NCBI GenBank assembly: GCA_949751835.1 | Contig: CATKHK010000058.1 | Coordinates: 124,001-188,000 of the forward strand | Source of the DNA: Blepharisma japonicum | Taxonomy: Eukaryota; Ciliophora; Heterotrichea; Heterotrichida; Blepharismidae | DNA length: 64,000 nt | Direction of reading: 5' to 3' | In this document: one piece after another, positions 1 to 11,900 of the stretch | How positions within the stretch are numbered: position 1 is the stretch's first letter | Layout: each line of letters begins with the position of its first letter | Position numbers and translations under genes: made by a program | Notes under the pieces: generated by a model | The model's database searches: none | What the model was told of the DNA's origin: nothing | What the model saw: only the letters and a program-made list of their open reading frames with translations

Positions 1-2224
1 TAATAAAAGCAATTTCGCTACCATTAAAAGGCATAACCCATGGCTCAAAGTCTTTCATTTTATTTATTTCTAATTTAGGAACTACAGATGATAAGTTTTG
101 ACATTTTAAATTTCTTGATTCAGTACCGATGTAGAAGGGGAAAAGTTCGGAATGTCCCATAATAAAACCGTCATCTGAAATTATTGCAATGTCACGATTT
201 TCTTTCCTCTGCTCAAAAGAAATCAAAAAATATGCACAGTTATGAAACGCTGTCAGTTTAATTAAAAATTTGCACTCAAATAAGTACCCTTTGATATTTT
301 GAAAAAATAAATATTTGTGTGATTGAAGCTCAATTGTATTACTATCTAACACAAAATCTTTAATATTTTTGATGTGGCAAACATCAAAAGGTTGAGGAAT
401 ATAATTCAGCAGTGAAGTACCAATTATATTTCCTATAGAAGATTTTAGTAGGAGTGAAGCTTTTTCGTTGATATACATAATATTATTATCAGAGCAAGAA
501 ACCAATAAAATTGGCATATCTTTTCCGTAGTTTTCTAAATTTTTTATATTATTTTGCTGATTATAATAATCAAGACCATTTTTTTTCCTATTCATTTTTT
601 CAGCTTCTTCATGACTACTCAATATATTCTCTAAAAATGTCCCATATAATTCATAACCTTCAACATTCTTATATTTATCACAGAGATTTTTGAAATCTTT
701 GGAAAGGTTTATTAAATAATTTGTTGTTCTTTTTGACAAATTCATAATTTTATCAATTCTCGGAGCTTTTAAACAAATCTCTGCCTGAAATTCTATAAGT
801 AAATAACAAAGTTCCTCATCTTGGGTTCTAATCCTACTGAACTCTTTCAAAAATTCTAAATAGCTTGTTTCAGGAAAAGCTTTGCATTTTCGCTTAACAA
901 GCCATGTAAAAAGCCTTCATTCTTGGATTTCTCCTTCAAACGAAGTTTTTGCATTCCCAATTTTCGACAATTTTACCCTTGCTAATCTTTCATCTTTTAT
1001 TATTAAAAGACAATAGTTAAATTCCCATATCACAAAAAGCTTATCTTTTTGAAATTTATTTGCTTTTCAAAAATTCTTGAATAAATCTAACATCCAAAAT
1101 TTATCTTCATATTGTTTATCTATTAATAAATGTCTGAATTTTCTTTCGAACTCAAACTGATCCTTTGGACACTCTTCACTGTCTTTTAGCATTTGATAAT
1201 TCCGTTTAACCACCCTATTTATCAGGAAAAATACTATTGGCTGCAGAAAAATTGAAAAAACTATTATAATTGAAGCACTATCCAAGAGCTCTCCAAAAAT
1301 AAAAAATAACAATGTAGTAGTAATTATGCTGAGTTTGTAAACTTCAATTATATTTTCAAGGACATTGAAATAATGTAAAACTGTTATCGATTCAAAAGTC
1401 AACAAAAGTGAAAACAATAATAAGACGGATTGATGAATAATTGCTCTCTTATCCACAAAAGTCACATATGAAATACAAACAAGAATGTAAAAAAGTCTTT
1501 TTTGCATGTCTATAAAAGAGCATGATCTTGATTTTAAATTTTTTTCTGGGTGGGCATGTTGAATATCACAAAAAAAATATTCACAATATAAATTAATTGA
1601 TATTAGAATTGCAAGTCCAATAACTGAAAGAAACACTCCCTGGAAGCCAAAATTAAGGATAGAGGAAGATAATCCATCGTATTCTTTTATCACTTGAGTG
1701 CTGATTATTGAGTATTTTGCTATCATTAATAGAATCATTGTACTTGGGATCAAACATACTGTTGTGAGCAATGTTGCAATTTTACGAGGTCAAAACGATA
1801 TATAAATTGGTAAATCTTTCTTTAAGTAAATAAAATATCCAAAAACTGTAAACGATGCTAAGCACAAACCTAAAAGAGAAAGCGTCCCATAAAAACAAAA
1901 ATTCATAATCCCAAAATTTGCACAAGCACTATCATAGCTTGCCCATCCTAATAGTTTTCATAAGATTATGTATGAGTTTCAATCACTTACCTTCATGCTT
2001 GGGTATCAAGCTAGTGATATTACCTGAAGAGTGAAAATCGTATTTATTAATATTTCGTAGCCGAGCTGGATATTTGGCTTTGTTTTCCTGTTATACTTTA
2101 CTTTAAAAAGCTGACAAAAAAAGCCATAAAAGTAGTTCTTAAATTTGCTTGAAAAAAGTGACTGAGAAAGAAAGCTGTGAAGGTCCTTGACCTCATTCTC
2201 GATTGATCTAAAAGTGCTCGCCAT
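1..2224 (-). CDS. Paralogue 1: multi-pass membrane PAS protein (C-terminus beyond window)
   Basis: The gene starts at ATG 2224 (MASTFRSIENEV) and is open to the left window edge, giving residues 1 to 741 when TGA is read as Trp; I checked the reading frame of the left 1.1 kb codon by codon and met no TAA or TAG. It holds the eight N-terminal helices, the helical middle region and the PAS-like domain from about residue 563. It is a close copy of paralogue 2. Both carry an unusual loop (CDIQHAHPEKNLKSRS in place of HSH and KARS), and both lack a few residues at the first PAS strand (SCSDNNIMYINEK against SCSDENFGTIVYINEK in paralogue 5). The two introns of the family lie beyond the edge. Function is inferred: membrane sensor. 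Confidence 0.9.
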
Positions 2225-3457
2225 AATATTAATGACAGAATTTGATATAATGGTTTAATCTAAATATACTTTATTAGTAAATTCATTTTTGACTCTAGAT
2301 GATACTTCAATTACAAAATAAACAAAAACTGCTTCATTGCGAAATATTTACCCTAAAAAATGATATTTAAATCGCACAGAAATGCTGATTTCATAAATTT
2401 AATGTTGCATTGAAATTTAAATCTTGCTCAATCAACTTGGCTTTGGCTTAACCTGAACTTTTTGTGTTTATACACACAAAAGATATCCTGGCCAGACCAA
2501 TACCTTTGGATTGGGCCAAAAACCTTGAATTCTTTAAGAAAAATATAAATTTTTTCCTTTTTTAATTGGAAATTTTTTTATTCCCTGTTAAAAAAGTGAA
2601 ATAAGCAGAATGCATTAATTTTATTTAATCTATTTGAAATATAGACTTTTTAAGCGCGAACTATTACGCTAATACATTTGAGATTAAGAGCACTTGGTCG
2701 AAAAAGAATATTTTAAATATTCAAAATTTTAGTATTATAAGACTCACAACTTAAAAACTCATGATGATCTCATAAAATTCAATGAATTGATCTTATAACT
2801 TATAAATGTAATGATTAAGTTAATGGATTAATTATTATTGTCTAGAGGAAAAGAACTCTTTATTTCTGCTTTAGCTGCATATATAGTTATTTTTTAAATC
2901 AATAAATAGAAATTTTATATTATAAAATTTGTGTATTTTTATTATTTGAAATGCTTTAGAATATATCATTTTCGTATTCCTACCATCTATTAGAGCTCAA
3001 AATTTATATAAAAATTTCTTTGAGCAAATTATTTTGATATCTCAAAATTTAACTCCAACTATGCATTAAATTCTAATATTTTTTTGAATTATAAAATCAA
3101 GAAAATTTAAGAACTTTTTGGCTTTTCTTGTAGAATTAGAATATAATTGGTGGTAAATTATACAATTATTAGAATTAAATGAAAATAATTTTAAGTATTT
3201 TACAGCTTATGATGTAAAAATAGATTTTTTTATGCCCATTTTTAGAATAATAAAAGATCTTGCTTCAAGCTCCTAGGTAATCCTTGATTAAGTCTATTAG
3301 CTTTAGCTTTGTTTTTAAATTTGGTATTTTATTATTGTAAAAAATTTTATTACCTGATTTAAGACAATTAGAATATTTAATGCCAGGCAAATAAAATGAT
3401 TTAAGCTTGGCTAATCCATAGGCGATCATTTTGACATATTATAATTGCCATAGTGCA
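2225..3457. other. Spacer between paralogues 2 and 1
   Basis: A 1.2 kb AT-rich stretch without a supportable gene. It should hold the promoter of paralogue 1 at its left end and the 3' end of paralogue 2 at its right. I see two short hairpins: a 7-bp stem (TTTGTGT/ACACAAA) at 2461-2480 and a CCAAT/ATTGG stem at 2497-2514. Neither resembles a tRNA. Confidence 0.7.
2365..2383 (-). repeat. 19-bp element shared upstream of paralogues 1 and 2 (copy 1)
   Basis: On the plus strand ATTTAAATCGCACAGAAAT, found again at 7707-7725. It lies 141 nt before the start of paralogue 1 but only 32 nt before that of paralogue 2. It may be duplication residue, a control site, or both. Confidence 0.6.
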
Positions 3458-6400
3458 TTATTCTGAATCCATTGGTAAAATCTCTGGCAAAATCGAGAGC
3501 ATGTTGAGCTGTTTGATTTGCCTATTAAAATATAGCAAATAATAGAAAATATATAACATAAACAGCGCTATTGAGTATGCCACTGTTGTATTTATGACCA
3601 TATCTAACTCATAATTTATAAGATTTTTTGAATCACGATCTGCTAGTAGAAACTCTTGGCTTATTTCGTTTTGAATAGCTTTTACTTCTGCAAGTATTGA
3701 AAGTATCTTTGATGTAGGAATAAATTCATAATATCCTTGATTTTCACTATCTTGAATTATGGCATTTATCGCAGCTTCTGTTCCATAATCAAGGATCCTT
3801 TTATCGGAATCTATTTTATTATATATTCTGACTCTCAATTCTTTTGACATTAAATTTTTTAATTCACTTTCTCTAAGTTCTTTATTTTTAGATCTCAAAA
3901 AACTTGATGCCTCATTCACGCTTGTTCAGGCATTTGCATATTGAAAATATTGTGGGACTTTTTTTTGAAAGTAATGGGAATAAGTCTCTCTGGAAAGCAT
4001 TGATAATCTTCTAAGAGTGGAACGCCTTATATTAAAATTGCTAAGGAGCTTTGGACGATTTATCATTAAATCTTCGCATTTTGGATACATGTAGAGGGAA
4101 ATTAAGAGATAGTAAGAAGCAGCAATTACGAAAAATATCATAAGTCTTCAGCTATATTGCAAATAAATAGAAGTTTTTACTTTTCTTTTTATTCGGTTTC
4201 CTGATATTTCCATATTTAAATCTGAACTATAATCAATTCCATGAATGAGAACCAGCCTATCTATGGCTGAACTCTTCAGTTTAACAAGTGCATATTGAGC
4301 ATTTTTCAAAATAAAATTCCAAAATTCGTCTTGCTTTCGTGATACCAAAATTATATATCCTATAATAACCAAAACCAGAGCTCCAAGTGCGAAGGACCCA
4401 AATATTAACAAACTATTTATATATGTGCCAGTTTTTTTTACTCTTTCTATCTCACAATCTACAATCCCATTCATTGTAGAATTTGCACTTTCGTAAAGAT
4501 GTCCCGCTCCATTAACTAATACAAATCTGATATATTTTAGGTAGGAATCATTGTTGGAGACGGCACTAATTATGCCTTTACACTAAATAAAAAATACACT
4601 TAAAATGATTTCTGATACTGCATCATATAAATTCGAATATTTTACTCTTGGCTCATAAACGTCGAAATAGATTAAAGGGATAGCAGGATTTGTAACAATT
4701 TTTGAGACTGAACAATAGCTTCACTGGTCAAAATCCTTAAAAATTGTTCCTTGGATAGATTCTAAGTCTGCTATTAAATTTTGCAAATCATTAGCCATAT
4801 CATTTTTTTGTTCATCAGATACATTTATCGACAGCTTTAAGCCAGTAAAAAGCCTTACATAATCTGCAGATAGTCCAAGATCATATAAAAGCTGTCCTAA
4901 ATGTTTGAAAGAGCTCAGAGACGTTGTATATGACACATCACTGATCATATACCCCAGAATGGCGCCAACTACTACTATAACTGAGGACATCTAATTTATT
5001 CTTACCACAATAAATAGCACAATCTGAAGAATTTTGATTTTTCTTTTGGATTCTGAAAGGAGATTTTGAGCTTGCTTTGAAAATTTTGAGCCAACTGAAG
5101 ATTTTGAATAATCTTCAGTGCCCGATTTTTTGTCATCATTTTTTGGAGAAGGGTCTTCGTTTCTCCTAGAACTTATTTCTTTAGTCTGAAAATCTTCATT
5201 AGTATAAACTTCTGATTCAAATGAAGGTTTTGGTAAAAGTCCCATATTGCTAACTGAGAGAAATTGAATTTGGGTGCTTTTTCTACCTTCTTCTTCTATT
5301 TGAGATTTGTCGAAATCAAAAGATATATCTAGCTCTGCAAAATGCGTTAATTGGTCTGGATCGATTCCTTCTTTTCAGTTTTGGATTTCTTGATCATCAT
5401 GAAGAATTATAAATTCACGGATAACGGTGGACTTTATTTGTTTTTTTGTTTTAATAAAAGCAATTTCGCTACCATTAAAAGGTACAAGCCATGGCTCGTA
5501 GTCTCTCATTTTATTTATTTCTAAAAATGGAACTACAGCTGATATTCTTTGTCCTTTTAAGAATCTTGATTCAGTACCGATGTAGAAGGGAAAAAGCTCT
5601 GAATGCCCCATAATAGACCCATCATCTGAAATTATTGCAATCTCACGTGCTGCTTTCCTTTGTTCAAAAGAAATCAAAAAATATGCACAATTGTGAAACG
5701 CTGTCAATTTAATTAAAAAATTGCACTCAAATAAGTATCTTTGGATATTTTGTAAAAATAAATATTTATGCGATGGAAGTTCAATTGTATTGCTATCTAA
5801 TACAAAATCTTGAATATTTGTGGTGTGGCAAACGTCAAAAGGCTGAGGAATAAAATTTAGCAATGAAGTGCCAATTATATTTCCTATTGAAGTTTTTAGT
5901 AGCTGTGAAGCTTTTTCATTGATATACATAATATTATTATCAGAGCAAGAAACCAATAAAATTGGTATGTTTTTCCCATAGTTTTCTAATTTTTTAATAC
6001 TATTTTGCTTATTATAATAATCGAGTCCATTTTTTTTCCTGTTCATTTTTTCAGCTTCTTCATGATTACTTGCGATATTTTCTAAAAAACTCCCATATAA
6101 CTCATAGCCTTCAGCATTCTTATATTTATCACACAGAATTTTAAAATCTTCGGAAAGATTTGCTAAATAGTTCGTTGTTCTTTTTGATAGATTTATAATT
6201 TTATCAATTCTTGGAGCTTTTAAACAAATCTCTGCCTGAAGTTCTATCAGTGCATAGCAAAGTTCCTCATCTTGGGTTCTAATTCTACTAAACTCTTTCA
6301 AAAATTCTAAATAGCTTGTTTCAGGAAAAGATTTGCATTTTCTCTTAATAAGCCATGCAAAAAGCCTTCATTCTTGGATTTCCCCTTCAAACGAGTTTTT

Positions 6401-7675
6401 TGCATTCCCAATTTTCGACAATTTTACCCTTGCTAATCTTTCGTCTTTAAATATAGAAAGGCAATAGTTAAATTCCCATATAACAAAAAGCTTATCTTTT
6501 TGGAACTTATTTGCTTTTCAAAAATTCTTGAATAAATCTAATACCCAAAATTTATCTTCATGATCGCTATCTATTAATAAATGTCTGAATTTTCTTTCGA
6601 ACTCAAATTGGTCCTTTGGACACTCTTTGCTGTCTTTTAGCTTCGTATAATTCCGTTTAACGAGCTTATTTATCAACAAAAATACTATTGGCTGCAGAAA
6701 AATTGTAAAAACTATAATAATTGAAGCGCTATCCAAGAGCTCACCAAAAATAAAAAATAAAGATGTAGTAGAGATAATGCTAAGTTTGCAAGCTTCAATT
6801 ATATTTTCAAGGACATTGAAATATTGCAAAAGTTTTATCGATTTATAACTCAAAAAAAGTGAAAACGAAAATAATACGGATTGGTGAATAATTTCTGTTT
6901 CATCCACGAAAGTTACATAAGAAATGCAAGCGAGGATGTAAAAAAGTCTTTTTTGCATGTCTAAAAATGAGCATGATCTTGATTTTAAATTTTTTTCTGG
7001 GTGGGCATGTTGAATATCACAAGAAAAAAAATCACAATATAAATTAATTGCTATCAAAATTGCAATCCCAATAATTGAAAGGAACAATCCTTGAAAGCCA
7101 AAATCAAGGATAGAGGAAGACAATCCATCATATTCTTTTATCACTTGAGCGCTGATTATTGAGTATTTTGCTGTCATTAATAGAATCATTGTACTAGGAA
7201 TTAAGCACACTGTTGTGAGTAGAGTAGCAATTTTACGAGGCCAAATCGATATATAAATTGGTAAATCTTTTTTTAAGTAAATAAAATATCCAAAAACTGT
7301 GAATGATGTTAAGCACATACCTAAAAGAGAAAGTGTCCCATAAAAACAAAAATTCATTACTCCTAAATTTGCACAAATGCTATCATAGCTAGCTCATCCT
7401 AATAGTTTTCATATGATTGCGTATGAGTTTCAATCACTCAACTTCATGTTTGGATACCAAGCTAGTGATATTATCTGAAGCGTGAAAACGACGTTAATTA
7501 ATATTTCGTAGCCTAGCTGGATATTTGGCTTTGTTTTTCTATTGTACTTTACCCTAAAAAGCTGACAAAAAAAGCCATAAAAGTAATTCTTAAATTGGCT
7601 TGAAAAAAGTGACTGAGAAAGAAAGCTGTGAAGGTCCTTGACCTCATTCTCGATTGATCTAAAAGTGTTTGCCAT
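3458..7675 (-). CDS. Paralogue 2: multi-pass membrane PAS protein, TmcB-like (1395 aa)
   Basis: Exons are 7675-5006, 4990-4598 and 4582-3458, with stop TAA. Read with UGA as Trp the frame is unbroken. Helices lie at about 57-74, 110-133, 148-172, 195-215, 243-258, 263-281, 296-313 and 317-336; the loop CDIQHAHPEKNLKSRS is at about 219-234. The motif FEFERKFRHLL is near 356-367, followed by a helix-rich cytosolic stretch, then a PAS-like domain at about 564-675 ending in AFHNCAYFLISF. A Ser/Lys-rich linker leads to helix 9 (about 881-905), an outside domain, helix 10 (1078-1103), helix 11 (1169-1188), a second outside domain and helix 12 (1348-1372). Eight plus four helices put PAS and both ends in the cytosol. 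The TmcB/TmcC relationship is my inference from the layout. Recent duplicate of paralogue 1. Confidence 0.93.
4583..4597 (-). other. Intron B of paralogue 2 (15 nt)
   Basis: GTATTTTTTATTTAG, phase 0, between SEIILS and CKGIIS in the first outside domain. Confidence 0.9.
4991..5005 (-). other. Intron A of paralogue 2 (15 nt)
   Basis: Coding-strand sequence GTAAGAATAAATTAG, phase 0, between VLFIVV and MSSVIVV inside predicted helix 9. Its in-frame last codon is TAG. Confidence 0.9.
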
Positions 7676-7706
7676 ATTATTAATTACAGAATATAATTAA
7701 AAACTT

Positions 7707-7725
7707 ATTTAAATCGCACAGAAAT
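7707..7725 (-). repeat. 19-bp element shared upstream of paralogues 1 and 2 (copy 2)
   Basis: Exact match to 2365-2383, here 32 nt before the ATG of paralogue 2. The different spacing implies an indel of about 110 bp in one of the two leaders since duplication. Confidence 0.6.
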
Positions 7726-8963
7726 TATGTTTTTTATTTATTATTAAATAGCTCATCAATATTTATTTAAGCATTTTCATTATTTTCAAAAATATAATTT
7801 TATTAATTTTATTTGGGATTATTATTGAATAAAGTTTAAATTTTTAATAGAACTCTTTTTTTTTAATCAAAGATAATGCTGATACTGTTTTAATGAGTTA
7901 TCATCTTGATTTTTTTAATTAAAATTCTTTAAAAATAAAGGATATTAATTATCTTGAAAAGGTTGTTAGAACACAGTTAGATTATTTCTTCAGTAGTCAT
8001 ATTAAAAATAATTTTTAAAAATTTCTGTGAAATATCAAACTGCTAAAAATTAAAACTTATCATCATTATGAAAATATTTTTAAAAAAAAACTGAAATTCT
8101 TACGGCTTTGAGCCACCTGGAAAAAATTTTTGGTTTTTAAAAAGTATTTTGATCAAAAATTTGAAAGATATAATAATTCATTGATAAGATTTGTCTATTC
8201 CTGAACTTTTATTATTTTATGTTGATTATAATGCATATCTAAATAAGATCTTTAATCAAGCTGCATACGTTTATGCAAGTCTTCTTATCTTGTTTAATTC
8301 ATTTGCTACAATTGATTTCTAAGTCTTTTTTATTCCTTAAATTATACCAATGAAATATTTTAAAACCTAATTTGATTATTTTGCCAATTCTCTTCAAAAT
8401 GAAATCGCAGTTAATATTTTCTAGAAAAGTTTATTTTATCCATAAAGATAGGTTAAATTTAAATTAATATTTCATATTCAGGGTAAAATTATTTTTAAAC
8501 TTTCCTTTCTTTCACACGACGCCTACACATTTTAGCCTTTTTAGCTTATTTTTATGTGATTTAAAAAAGACAATATTAAGGAGCAATGTCAATTGATATA
8601 AAGCATATGGCTCATTTAGTACTATGCCTAGCTTTATGTCTTATAATATTAAGGCTTTTACAGCAGATCTTTGACTCTCTATTTATTTTTGCTTATAAAA
8701 GAAAGCTCATAATATTTTACAAGCTCATACTTTTTTGATATATTTATTAAAAATTTTCTTATTAATATTTATTCTCCTTATTTAGGTTCGAAATCTTTTT
8801 TATCTTATTGAAATCCTTGCAATTAATATTATATATTACATTTATTTAAATTATGGATTAATATTCCACAATAAATACTTAAAATTCTTACTGATAAATG
8901 TTTTGAATTTCCGATGTCTCTTTAGCTGTAAAAATAACCAGATTTTAATCATATATTTGTAAC

Positions 8964-8977
8964 CATATAAAAATTCC
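8964..8977 (+). promoter_or_regulatory. TATA-like box and leader of paralogue 3
   Basis: CATATAAAAATTCC sits directly before the ATG. Paralogue 13 has a TATATAAAA box and the same ATTCC just before its chosen ATG. If this is a core promoter, the 5' leader would be only a few bases long, so an AT-rich leader is an equal reading. Confidence 0.3.
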
Positions 8978-11900
8978 ATGCTTCATACCACAAAAGAAGT
9001 AGTTGATTATGAAGAAGACAGCGGGTTTTTAGAGAAGTCTCTTTTCTCTAATAAATTGAAAAATACAGTTTTTGGATTTTTTGGGCAGCTTTTTGAGGTT
9101 AAATATAATCCAAAAATAAGAATCAAGCAGCAGCTGTTATATGAAATCTCCATAAACATAATCATAACCCTTCAGCTAACTTCTTTGACATGGTACCCCA
9201 ATTTAGAGGTAGCAGATTGAAAATCCTATACAACTTTCTGGCAAGGCATAGGAGTTATAAGCTACGATCAGGTGTGTGCTACATTTGGGGTGATGGATTT
9301 TTGCTTCTATGGGACGATTTCCCTAATTGGAGCATGCGTTTTATCTTTTGCTATCTTTGGTGCCTATGTTTATTTAGGCAAAAAAGCACCTGAATTAGTG
9401 ATCATAATACCCAGAAAAATAGCTTTAATGCTATCTACTGTTTGCCTAATTCCTAGTTCCATGATTTGTCTTATGATTACAAAATATTCTTTAATAAATG
9501 CAAGCTATATTGAAGAATATGACGGGAAAACTTCATCAAGTAGCCTAAATTATGGAATTTATGGCGCAGTTTTTGCTTTGCTTTGCATTATTATTTTATT
9601 TCCTATAATTTTGCTTTCAGAGGCTTTCACTTGCGATATTAAGCATTCACATGCAAATAAAAATATAAAAGCACGATCTTCAGCAGAATTAGATATACAG
9701 AGACGGTGTTTTTATATGTTTATGTGTGTTTTGTATGTTTCTTTTGGCTCAAAGCACACAATTATTCATCAAGTTATTGCTTTAGCATTTGCATTATATC
9801 TGCTTTATAAGTGCAATGTATATATGCAGTTTTATAATTATTTAGAAAATTCTATTCAAGCCTGCAAAATGGCCTCGATTTCGTCAACTTTGATAGTTTT
9901 TATTTTTGGGCAAATTATGAATAATGCACTTGTAATAGTGATTTTTAATTTATTTGTCCAGCCACTGATGATGATGTTTTGTATTCATATTGTAATAGTG
10001 AATTATAAGAAATTGCAGCATAATCAGAAAATTCCTGAAAATCAGTTTGAATTTGAGTGCAAAATTCGACATTTACTAACCGATAAAACAATTGAAGATA
10101 AATTATCTGTTCTCAAATTATTTAAAAAATACTCAAAGTGTAGTCATTTTCAAAAAAATAAACTTTTTGTGATTTGGGAATTTAATTTTTGTCTTTCAAT
10201 ATTAAAAAATGAAAGACTTGCGAGAATTAAATTATCGAAAATCAGCCAATTTGAGTCTTCATTTGAGGGGGACATACAAGAATGGAGGGTTTTTTGCTGA
10301 TTAGTCCAAAGAAAATGCCACTCTTTTCCAGATACTATTTATCTGGAATATTTAAAAGAATTTGCTATAATAAAAAGGCAAGACGAAAGGCTGTGCGATT
10401 TTTTAATAGAACTACAAGAAGAATTTTCTTTAAAAATACCCAAAATAAGAAAGCTTGAATTTTTAGTAGGAAAAGCATGCTCTTCTATAGAAAACGTTAA
10501 TAAAAGGTATAAAAACTTAATAGAAAAATATAAGAATATTGAAGCCTATGAAAATTATATCAGCTTCCTCCAAAATATCATGAGTAATCATGAAGATGCA
10601 GACAGAGTAAATAAAAAGAAAAATGGCCTTGAAGTGACGATCCAAAGAAACGAAAATCAAAATTTAGAAAGTTATGGGAAAAATTTAGCCATAATTTTAG
10701 TGACTTGCACTGATAAATCTTTTGGTAAAATTGTTTACATTAATGATAAAGCTATGAATATTTTGGGGATTACTTTAAATCATGCTTTGGATTCTCTAAT
10801 ATGAAATTTTATTCCTTCACCCTATGACAAACTTCACGAAAAATTGATGAGAAATTTTTTACACTCCTCGAACACTATAGAAGTTTATAATGATTGACTA
10901 TTTTTACAAGACTATAAAGGGTTTTTAATAGAGTGCAACATCATGATAAAAGCTACAGCATTTCATAATTCTGCATATTATTTAATTTCTTTTGAACAAG
11001 TAGCTGCTAAGAGAGAAATGGCTCTAATGACAGAGCTTGGGATAATTATTGGCCATACTGAGCATTTCTCTGAAACTGTTTTGCATTCTGAAACAAATTT
11101 AAAATGCAAATATATACAAAAAGTGCTCCCAGGCTTTGATATGCATAAGATAAATGAGCCTATAAACTTAAAAATAAAAGGCCAAGACAGACTTATAGTG
11201 TATATAGAAAAAATGCTAAAATCCACAACTTTCCATGCTATTTTTGTAATAAACGATGAGGTAGAAATAAAAAAAATTAAAGAAAATGACGATAAGCAAA
11301 AAATTATTTATTCAGAAACAGCTGAATTTGAAAATAAAAATTTTGAAATAATGAAGTTCCAATACCAATTTGATAGAATTTTTGATGGGAAAAAAACAAA
11401 TTATTTAAATGAAAGCTCTACGCTGGATTTAAGCCCAGCACTTAACGATAATTCATTTTATGGCGATGCTAGTAGCAGTACCTTTTCTATATTAAAAATA
11501 AGTATTTTTTAATTAGAACAATCACAAGATTTGGTAATGCAAACTAAGAAAAAATTGAGAATTCTGCAATTAATATTTTTACTATTGGTAAAAATAATTT
11601 AGATTATTTCAGCCATTAGTTCAATGGCTGCAATATTAGTTTATGTAACAAGTGACATTCCTTTAAGCACTTCCCCTACAATTTTTACACATTTAGGAGA
11701 ACTCCTGTATGATTTAGGGCTTTCAGCAGATTTTTCGAGTGCTTTAGATATAGAAATGCAAGCGAATTCTCAATCTTTGGATACAAAAAAGCTAGAAAAT
11801 ACAATTCTTTCATTAATTGATATTCAAAACAGCATCATGTCTGATTTTGATGACCGAAAATATTGTAAAGCTTATGATATAGCAACAGACCATAAAATTC

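Larger units (their letters stand above)
7676..8977. promoter_or_regulatory. Divergent spacer between paralogues 2 and 3
   Basis: The starts of paralogues 2 and 3 face away from each other across 1.3 kb of AT-rich DNA, so both promoters must lie here. I see no open frame worth calling and no RNA gene. The gene 3 side ends in a TATA-like box; the gene 2 side holds the 19-bp element. Confidence 0.55.

Noticed and set aside
4721-5245. A separate small membrane protein starting at MSSVIVVV, with the upstream frame ending in VVRIN
   Set aside because: The apparent stop and restart are produced by a 15-nt intron at 4991-5005; the same pattern repeats in the complete genes.
1067-7675. Reading the frequent in-frame TGA codons as stops, which would make every gene a pseudogene or a string of small genes
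   Set aside because: All pieces of each gene stay in one frame over 4 kb, the TGA sites align with Trp in paralogues, and each gene ends in TAA or TAG at the same place in the alignment.
9190-9393. Second plus-strand frame overlapping the start of paralogue 3
   Set aside because: The main frame matches the family across the same bases; this one matches nothing.
10978-11226. Minus-strand open frame of 82 codons inside paralogue 3
   Set aside because: It is the complement of the conserved PAS-encoding exon and has no family support.
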